From positions 1 to 34,922 of the IMG/VR virus record IMGVR_UViG_3300037427_003367: a stretch of DNA of 34,922 nucleotides; one strand, given 5' to 3'. This DNA is from a virus. Of this stretch, positions 31,065 through 34,922 are shown piece by piece. Position 1 is the stretch's first letter; each line of letters starts with the position of its first letter. The notes under the pieces are model-generated. The model had not been told where the DNA came from. It ran no database searches and saw only the letters and a list, made by a program, of their open reading frames with translations. Position numbers and translations under genes: made by a program.

Positions 31065-31239
31065 GAGTGAGCGCCCTTCTCGGAACTACCAGATACAGGT
31101 AGGACGAGACGGGCAGCTCTGGCGCGCGGTCATCCATGACCGGGTGGGCCGCACGCATCAGGTCACCGAGGAGCCGTATGCGCTCGGTACCCTGCTCCAC
31201 GTCGCCTCGCAGGAGATCCTGAGACTGGAGCAGCCATGA
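31051..31239 (+). CDS. Small hypothetical protein
   Basis: The product is 62 aa, overlapping both neighbours (14 bp upstream, 4 bp downstream). It has a strand pair (NYQIQVGRDGQLWRAVIHDR) and a helix (LGTLLHVASQEILRLEQ), like a tiny alpha/beta domain. The function is unknown; translational coupling to the methyltransferase that follows supports expression. Confidence 0.5.
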   Translation: MPHSESERPSRNYQIQVGRDGQLWRAVIHDRVGRTHQVTEEPYALGTLLHVASQEILRLEQP

Positions 31240-31853
31240 ACATCCTGAGTCTGTTCTCAGGGATTGGGGGCCTTGAGCTCGGCCTCGAATGGGCCGGGCT
31301 CGGGGTGACCCGGTGGCAGGTTGAGCAGGACGCATTTGCTCGCCAGGTGCTGGCGCACCACTGGCCCGAGGCGCAGCGTTTCGAGGACGTCCGCGAGGTC
31401 ACGGGCGAGGACTTCCCTGGCTGTGACGTGATCTGCGGCGGGTTTCCGTGTCAGGACATCAGCGCACCAGGCAAGGGGGAGGGTTTAGATGGAGCGAGAT
31501 CAGGACTCTGGCGCGAGTTTGGGCGTCTGTGTGGCGAGCTACGACCGCGCCTCATCGTCGCTGAGAATGTCTCAGCGCTCATTATTCGAGGACTCGACCG
31601 CGTCCTCGGCGACCTTGCCGCGCTCGGCCGACGAGTGGAATCGACACCGGCCCACCGACCAGGCGCGCACCACTGGAGCGCTGAGCCCGAGATGGGTCGG
31701 TTGGTTAATGGGTTTCCCGGACGAGTGGACCAGCTGCGCTGCCTCGGAAACGCCGTGGTCCCCCAAGTCGGTCAAATCGTCGGGCAGCGAGCCCGGCTCA
31801 TCCTCGAACGCGGACACGTGAGCGATGACGCATGGGAGCTGAACTATGACTGA
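31236..31853 (+). CDS. Compact C5-cytosine DNA methyltransferase lacking motif VIII and target-recognition domain
   Basis: The product is 205 aa, starting in an ATGA overlap. Present: AdoMet motif I FSGIGG (7-12), catalytic motif IV GGFPCQD (68-74, nucleophile C72), motif VI ENV (E110-N111-V112), and the closing motifs WSAEPEMGRLVNGFPGRVDQ then LRCLGNAVVPQVGQIVG (about 147-183). Missing: the usual ~90-150 residues between LGDLAALG and the W-x-x-EP block, which carry motif VIII (QRRxR-like) and the target-recognition domain. It may be inactive, may need a partner for specificity, or may be a trimmed relic. The frame is intact. A second protein is read from the same DNA in another frame (31489-31821). 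Confidence 0.8.
   Translation: MNILSLFSGIGGLELGLEWAGLGVTRWQVEQDAFARQVLAHHWPEAQRFEDVREVTGEDFPGCDVICGGFPCQDISAPGKGEGLDGARSGLWREFGRLCGELRPRLIVAENVSALIIRGLDRVLGDLAALGRRVESTPAHRPGAHHWSAEPEMGRLVNGFPGRVDQLRCLGNAVVPQVGQIVGQRARLILERGHVSDDAWELNYD
31489..31821 (+). CDS. Out-of-frame gene inside the methyltransferase (WLMGFP-type protein)
   Basis: The product is 110 aa, fully inside the methyltransferase gene in another frame. A strong Shine-Dalgarno sequence, GGGGGAGGG (31475-31483), lies 5 bases before its ATG. The sequence has SSLRMSQRSLFEDSTASSAT and LSPRWVGWLMGFPDEWT followed by a Ser/Pro/Lys-rich tail. This resembles a family of phage proteins with an LPRSG-like block and a closing WLMGFP-x-x-WT motif, known next to or fused with C5 methyltransferases. 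The resemblance is from memory of the pattern. It could be the recognition or accessory part missing from the main frame, or a chance consequence of GC-rich codons. Confidence 0.45.
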   Translation: MERDQDSGASLGVCVASYDRASSSLRMSQRSLFEDSTASSATLPRSADEWNRHRPTDQARTTGALSPRWVGWLMGFPDEWTSCAASETPWSPKSVKSSGSEPGSSSNADT

Positions 31854-32097
31854 GCGTGAACCGATGGCCGCTGACGGCCTTGAAGAGGCGCTCATCGGCC
31901 TCGGCTCGCAGGGTGACCGGATGCTCCTGGTCTATGACCTCGCAGCCGTGCGGCGCGTCCTCGTGGCGCAGGGATGCCCCGAGGAGGAGGTCGATGAATA
32001 CATCTCGTTTAACGTCACGGGGGCGTGGGTGGGACCAGGCACCCCGGTGTTCGTCGAGCGCATGACGATCGAGGAGGTGAGCGAGCGGCTCGAGTGA
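31846..32097 (+). CDS. Small acidic hypothetical protein
   Basis: The product is 83 aa, overlapping the methyltransferase end by 8 bp. It contains LEEALIGLGSQGDRMLLVYD and a second half with CPEEEVDEYISFNVTGAWVG, typical of small phage accessory proteins with one alpha/beta unit. It has one cysteine and no obvious zinc site. Function unknown. It is the last gene before a 76-bp gap. Confidence 0.5.
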   Translation: MTEREPMAADGLEEALIGLGSQGDRMLLVYDLAAVRRVLVAQGCPEEEVDEYISFNVTGAWVGPGTPVFVERMTIEEVSERLE

Positions 32098-32126
32098 TTG
32101 TCCCACCGGGGCACAGGTGTTTTGCA

Positions 32127-32146
32127 ATTTGAGGGCCTAATCAAAT
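32127..32146. promoter_or_regulatory. Inverted repeat upstream of SWIM gene
   Basis: ATTTGA (32127-32132) and TCAAAT (32141-32146) form a perfect inverted repeat with an 8-base spacer. It lies in a relatively AT-rich 76-bp gap before the gene at 32174. It may be an operator or part of a promoter. Confidence 0.35.
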
Positions 32147-32173
32147 CGGCGTTTCGGCCTCATAGTTATTCTC

Positions 32174-32554
32174 ATGAGCGACGAGAACACCACGCAAATC
32201 ACCGACATCAACAGCCCGCTTCGCTTCACCGTGCGCGCCGACGGCCTCATGGTCATGCGCATCGCTGGTGACACCGGCAACAGCTACGAGCTCTCGGGAC
32301 GCGAGGCCGATGGCTCCGACGTCAGCTGCACCTGCCTCGGCTGGACGCACCACGGCAAGTGCTACCACGTCACCGCGCTCCGCGCTCGCCTCGCCGGTCA
32401 GCCCATTCCGGCTCGCAGGACTCGCGCCAGCCGCAAGCCCTCAGCCCGCCGAGTGAGCGCCCGACCCCTGACCGCCTCCATCATCGAGCCGGTCATCGAG
32501 ACCGCCCCGGCCCCCACCAAGAAGCGCCGGCCCTCAGCCCGCCGCATCCACTGA
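32174..32554 (+). CDS. SWIM zinc-finger protein with basic tail
   Basis: The product is 126 aa. C52-x-C54-x8-C63-x-H65 (VSCTCLGWTHHGKCYHVTAL) is a SWIM zinc-binding motif, known for DNA or protein contacts in recombination and transposition factors. It is preceded by a small beta domain (LRFTVRADGLMVMRIAGDTG). The C-terminal half is Arg/Ser/Pro-rich with repeated PSARR blocks, likely to bind nucleic acid. The stop codon lies at the very start of a hammerhead ribozyme, so its mRNA 3' end would be set by self-cleavage. Confidence 0.75.
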   Translation: MSDENTTQITDINSPLRFTVRADGLMVMRIAGDTGNSYELSGREADGSDVSCTCLGWTHHGKCYHVTALRARLAGQPIPARRTRASRKPSARRVSARPLTASIIEPVIETAPAPTKKRRPSARRIH

Positions 32555-32606
32555 GCCGACTGATGAGGCCGGGTGGTTCCCGGCCGAAACCCTGCGGGGT
32601 CTCGGT
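32555..32606 (+). ncRNA. Type I hammerhead self-cleaving ribozyme
   Basis: All core parts are present in order. Stem I 5' strand CCGA (32556-32559) is followed by CUGAUGA (32560-32566). Stem II is GGCCGGG / CCCGGCC (32567-32573 / 32579-32585) with loop UGGUU. GAA (32586-32588) follows, then stem III ACCC / GGGU (32589-32592 / 32597-32600) with loop UGCG. The cleavage triplet is GUC, with cleavage after C32601. Stem I 3' strand UCGG (32602-32605) pairs perfectly with CCGA, and G32555 with U32606 adds a wobble pair. Open stem I makes it type I. Cleavage would separate the SWIM gene mRNA from the next gene and give the latter a 30-nt 5'-OH leader containing its ribosome binding site. Confidence 0.93.
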
Positions 32607-32631
32607 AAACCAAGCAACGAGGAGACGAGTG

Positions 32632-33069
32632 ATGACACCGAATTGGAAACCCGAGTGTAAGCCGACGTACCACCGTGACGGCAGTGTGAGCTACTGGGAC
32701 GTCTACCTGCAGCAGTGGGCGCGCCGCCCCGCCCAGGAGGTCACCGAGGCCGTCCAGGCGTCCCACGATGACGTGTTCCGCCGCCGCGTGGGCAACATGA
32801 CCGCGCAGTACCACCGCAGCTGCGCGGAGCGCTGCATCGCCGCTGTGTACGTCGAGGAGGTGGATGGCTGCATCGTGACGCGTGGCGAGGACCCCGAGAC
32901 GGGCAACCGCTACGCGTTTCTCTACCGCTCGGGCGGCGCAGCGTTCGCCGAGCTCTGGCGGGACCTGCCCGACCAGACGGACTACCTATGGCGCGCTCTG
33001 CCCACCCCGCTCGGCATGATGGCGGCGATCCGCCAGGCCATCAGCGAGCGGCTGGAGGTGGCACAGTGA
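32632..33069 (+). CDS. Hypothetical protein downstream of the ribozyme
   Basis: The product is 145 aa from ATG 32632, chosen because GAGGAG lies 8 bases upstream inside a GCAACGAGG leader; the frame upstream is the ribozyme and a shadow of the SWIM gene. It has an aromatic N-terminus (PTYHRDGSVSYWDVYLQQWA), a Cys pair (CAERC) and a mixed alpha/beta body (YAFLYRSGGAAFAELWRDLP). It ends in a GTGA overlap with the next gene. No family recognised; its translation would depend on a ribozyme-processed leader. Confidence 0.55.
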   Translation: MTPNWKPECKPTYHRDGSVSYWDVYLQQWARRPAQEVTEAVQASHDDVFRRRVGNMTAQYHRSCAERCIAAVYVEEVDGCIVTRGEDPETGNRYAFLYRSGGAAFAELWRDLPDQTDYLWRALPTPLGMMAAIRQAISERLEVAQ

Positions 33070-33359
33070 AGAACTTCTACATCATGCAGACGCTGACCAT
33101 CACGGGCGGCGGCGGGGACGCGGTCGAGATCGAGGTCGAGACCGAGGTCGAGGTCGAGTACCACATCGAGCCCGCTCAGCGCGGCGGCATGACCGATCCC
33201 TCATGGCCTGCTCACGCGGTCGTCGAGGGTGCAACCCGAGCGGAGGATCTGGTGATCGGTGGGGTGACCGTGGCGGCGAAGGGTGATGCGGTCGAGCTGG
33301 ACGACGGGCAGCGCGAGAGCGTCGAGACCGAGATCACCGAGTACCTGGGTGAGCCATGA
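33066..33359 (+). CDS. Small acidic protein with Val/Glu strand repeat
   Basis: The product is 97 aa from GTG 33066, in a GTGA overlap with the previous stop; ATG 33084 is an alternative. The segment AVEIEVETEVEVEYHIE alternates Val/Ile and Glu, coded by a near-perfect repeat of GAGGTC/GAGATC hexamers (about 33121-33159). It would form an unusually charged beta strand. The rest is acidic alpha/beta. Function unknown. Confidence 0.5.
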   Translation: MKNFYIMQTLTITGGGGDAVEIEVETEVEVEYHIEPAQRGGMTDPSWPAHAVVEGATRAEDLVIGGVTVAAKGDAVELDDGQRESVETEITEYLGEP

Positions 33360-33517
33360 GCGAGCAGGAGAGCGAGCGGCTGCTCTGGGCGTTTCTGGCC
33401 GGGATGCTCGTGACCCTGGCGCTCGTCGCGCTCGGTGTACACGTCACCGAGCCGACCCCCCAGGAGATGTACGATTTCCGAGACCGATTGTGCTCGGGCT
33501 ACGAGCCCGGCGAGTGA
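33356..33517 (+). CDS. Tiny single-pass membrane protein
   Basis: The product is 53 aa, starting in an ATGA overlap with the previous gene. Residues about 9-30 (LLWAFLAGMLVTLALVALGV) form one clear transmembrane helix with a charged N-terminal head (SEQESER). The short outer/periplasmic tail contains one Cys. It may be a holin-like, superinfection-exclusion or envelope-targeted early protein. No family recognised. Confidence 0.65.
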   Translation: MSEQESERLLWAFLAGMLVTLALVALGVHVTEPTPQEMYDFRDRLCSGYEPGE

Positions 33518-33528
33518 GGAGATAGACG

Positions 33529-33726
33529 ATGAGTGATGAGACGATCAAAATCCTGACCAGGCTGGCGGACGAATTCGAGACCATCGACGAGGCGGGCCAC
33601 CAGAGCCCGCCCTCCCAGGCGCTCCCGCGCTCCTTCGTCGTGGCGCACATCCGCGCTATCGTCGTGAGCTACCGGATGGCCCTCGAAGCGGTCCAGGCGG
33701 TGCAGCGCATGGAGGGCAAGTCATGA
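33529..33726 (+). CDS. Small helical hypothetical protein
   Basis: The product is 65 aa with GAGGAGA upstream of the ATG. It is helical (IKILTRLADEFETIDEAGHQ, then VVAHIRAIVVSYRMALEAVQ) with no zinc or membrane motif. It overlaps the next gene by 4 bp. Function unknown. Confidence 0.5.
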   Translation: MSDETIKILTRLADEFETIDEAGHQSPPSQALPRSFVVAHIRAIVVSYRMALEAVQAVQRMEGKS

Positions 33727-34220
33727 GCTGCTCAGCCTGCGCATACTGCGGGACCGAGACGCCCCGCGCTCAGATGACCGACACCACGTTCGGGCTCACG
33801 TGCCCCAAGTGCCAGCGCCTCGCCCAGGCCGAGGTGATGCGCGCTCGTGACGAGCAGCCGCGCCAGGCTCCCGAGGAGGGCGAGCCCGTCCGCCTCGACC
33901 AGCTTCCCGCGCATCTGCTCGACCAGGTGAGTGTGGACATGCCACCGAGCGAGCCGGACTACCCGACCGCGCTGGTCGCGGCGTTCGGGCGGCTCGAAAC
34001 TGCCATCCTGAGCGTTGACCTCGGCGCGCTCATCCGGTCGCAGGAGGACGCCTACGACCGAGTGAACCAGACCGAGTACACGATCCGTGAGCTGCTCTGG
34101 CTCGCTCGGTGGCAGACCCGAGAGCTGGCGCACGCGGCCCGCGAGCTGGCCTCGACACGGGAGCAGCTCACGGATGCGAACAATGCACAGCTTCGAATCG
34201 TGAAGGGCGGTGACGCATGA
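33723..34220 (+). CDS. Zinc-ribbon plus coiled-coil protein
   Basis: The product is 165 aa, starting in an ATGA overlap. The N-terminus has C6-x2-C9 (CAYC) and C27-x2-C30 (CPKC), a zinc ribbon. A helical section and a long C-terminal coiled coil (ELAHAARELASTREQLTDAN) follow. Such a layout suits a DNA-binding or adaptor protein. No family recognised. It is coupled to the next gene by an ATGA overlap. Confidence 0.6.
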   Translation: MSCSACAYCGTETPRAQMTDTTFGLTCPKCQRLAQAEVMRARDEQPRQAPEEGEPVRLDQLPAHLLDQVSVDMPPSEPDYPTALVAAFGRLETAILSVDLGALIRSQEDAYDRVNQTEYTIRELLWLARWQTRELAHAARELASTREQLTDANNAQLRIVKGGDA

Positions 34221-34570
34221 GCAAATCAGGCGACAAGGCGCTCCAGGCGCAGGAGGCCGAGGCGCAGTCCGAGGCCGAGGCTAACCCGTACTCATTCACC
34301 GCGCCGCCCGACTCGCCTCGGGCGGTGCTGGAGGATGGGACGCTGTCCGCCCGCGTGGGCGTCGAGGACCTCATTGGAGAGGCCCAGGCGCTCGTGGACG
34401 GGCTCGTGCGGCTGCGGGAGGACATGGACCGGTTCTCCGGTCGACACGTGCCTGACCCCCTGGTCCTGCGCTCCGAGCATCTGCGGGCTCGGCTCGGTCA
34501 GCTCGTGGACGCGCTCTCGCTCGTGAGCGCGACCTATGCCGTCATGCACTCGCGGATCAGGCCCTTCTGA
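34217..34570 (+). CDS. Helical hypothetical protein
   Basis: The product is 117 aa, starting in an ATGA overlap. It has an Ala/Glu/Gln-rich N-terminus (QAQEAEAQSEAEANPYSFTA) then a regular helical body (EDLIGEAQALVDGLVRLRED, and RARLGQLVDALSLVSATYAV). No motif recognised. It is coupled to the gene at 34570 by a one-base stop/start overlap. Confidence 0.5.
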   Translation: MSKSGDKALQAQEAEAQSEAEANPYSFTAPPDSPRAVLEDGTLSARVGVEDLIGEAQALVDGLVRLREDMDRFSGRHVPDPLVLRSEHLRARLGQLVDALSLVSATYAVMHSRIRPF

Positions 34571-34746
34571 TGCGGCCATCGCGACCAAACTGCACCCCGC
34601 AGCAGTCCCGCGCGTGGGACATGCTCGACACCTTGACCGCGCTCAGGATGCGCGCTCATCAGCGCGGCGACCTCGTCGCGGTCGAGCTCGGGCGGGAGAT
34701 GGAGCACGCGCTACTACAGGTACTGCGCTCGTCGTACCAACACTGA
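34570..34746 (+). CDS. Small hypothetical protein, complete right-hand copy
   Basis: The product is 58 aa from ATG 34570, coupled to the preceding stop. It is the full version of the gene cut at the left edge. Its last codons (SSYQH then TGA) come from sequence that in the left copy lies downstream of the HTH gene. This copy therefore records a deletion, or an ancestral state before insertion. The body is a charged helix; function unknown. Confidence 0.6.
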   Translation: MRPSRPNCTPQQSRAWDMLDTLTALRMRAHQRGDLVAVELGREMEHALLQVLRSSYQH

Positions 34747-34762
34747 CAGTCCCCGTGCTGGT

Positions 34763-34795
34763 CTAGCTAGCGCGCCCGTCAGCGCGCTAGACTAG
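34763..34795. promoter_or_regulatory. Strong hairpin upstream of lysis gene (right copy)
   Basis: CTAGCTAGCGCGC (34763-34775) pairs with GCGCGCTAGACTAG (34782-34795), with one bulged A and a 6-base loop. The stem is longer and better than its counterpart at 441-473, although most differing bases lie in or next to the loop. It ends 3 bases before the ATG at 34799. Confidence 0.55.
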
Positions 34796-34798
34796 GTC

Positions 34799-34922
34799 AT
34801 GACGTACATACGTTTGACGGTTTGCATCGCCCTCCTCTGCGCCCCGCTGGTGTTTCCTGCTTCCACCAGCGCGCAGGGCGAGGGCGATGTCTTTTCCTCT
34901 CCCGAGATAGGGGCAGCGCTGC
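34799..34922 (+). CDS. Secreted cell-wall-hydrolase-like protein, 3' end cut off by window (right copy)
   Basis: These first 41 codons are base-for-base identical to those of the gene at 477-1043, covering the signal peptide (VCIALLCAPLVFP core) and the start of the mature protein. It is the same gene seen again through the terminal redundancy, not a paralogue with its own sequence. Its function is as for the left copy. Confidence 0.75.
   Translation, partial: MTYIRLTVCIALLCAPLVFPASTSAQGEGDVFSSPEIGAAL

Larger units (their letters stand above)
34577..34922. repeat. Right copy of the imperfect terminal redundancy (short form, no HTH gene)
   Basis: This matches 1-161 and 409-600 of the window, skipping 254 bp. 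The junction lies in GTCGTAC (34731-34737), which occurs at both ends of the skipped segment in the left copy. The final 124 bases are identical to 477-600. Confidence 0.85.

Noticed and set aside
31236-31853. Frameshift in the C5 methyltransferase, because WLMGFP lies in another frame than LGNAVVP
   Set aside because: The main frame itself carries a complete family-like C-terminus (EP-x-x-GR-x(5)-P-x-RVD...LGNAVVPQ), so no frameshift is needed; the overlap is reported as a separate gene.
32147-32166. Second hammerhead-like core on the minus strand (CTATGAGGCCGAAAC)
   Set aside because: It lacks CUGA of the core, stem II is missing and no NUH site with a matching stem I is found.
1-34922. 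CRISPR array, insertion sequence, integrase/att site, rRNA
   Set aside because: No regularly spaced repeats, transposase, tyrosine or serine recombinase or rRNA sequence was seen on either strand.

Overview
The window is one nearly complete, compact tailed-phage (or prophage) genome, GC-rich, with genes packed end to end and mostly joined by ATGA or GTGA stop/start overlaps. The gene content points to a short-tailed (podovirus-like) phage with headful-type packaging: terminase large subunit, portal, scaffold, major capsid protein, head-tail adaptor, a very large hub/nozzle-like protein and a run of large glycine/alanine-rich internal (ejection) proteins. There is no recognisable tape measure, sheath or major tail-tube protein, and no integrase, DNA polymerase, rRNA or convincing tRNA. 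The host cannot be named from the sequence.

Layout. 1-1641: a partial small gene, a tiny HTH regulator, a secreted cell-wall-hydrolase-like protein, a membrane/coiled-coil protein and two small ORFs (lysis-type cassette). 1642-2934: the only long gene-free stretch, packed with palindromes, GTATCA repeats, G/C runs and hairpins; it is the best candidate for a replication origin or control region. 2935-6869: packaging region (small-terminase candidate, adenine/cytosine-N methyltransferase, GNAT-like protein, terminase large subunit). 6853-15559: head and connector genes. 15559-26436: hub/nozzle and ejection proteins. 26433-27717: a small structural-type gene, a holin-like gene and a protein with a caspase-like HG/AC signature. 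28048 back to 27590 and 28886 back to 28032 (minus strand): PD-(D/E)XK nuclease and DnaB-like ATPase. A divergent promoter region at 28887-28966 separates these from the rightward early operon: lambda-type exonuclease, a nested ribbon-helix-helix protein, a single-strand annealing protein, a compact C5-cytosine methyltransferase with an internal out-of-frame gene, and a string of small accessory genes.

The right end (34577-34922) repeats the left end (1-600), but not exactly. The right copy lacks 254 bp that hold the small HTH gene, and the breakpoints lie in a 7-bp direct repeat (GTCGTAC). This fits a circular or circularly permuted genome of about 34.3-34.6 kb assembled from a mixed population, so the early operon on the right would run straight into the lysis genes on the left.

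The most striking single element is a complete type I hammerhead self-cleaving ribozyme at about 32555-32606, between a SWIM zinc-finger gene and the next gene. Every core nucleotide and all three stems are present, and predicted cleavage after C32601 would leave a 30-nt leader with a Shine-Dalgarno sequence on the downstream mRNA.
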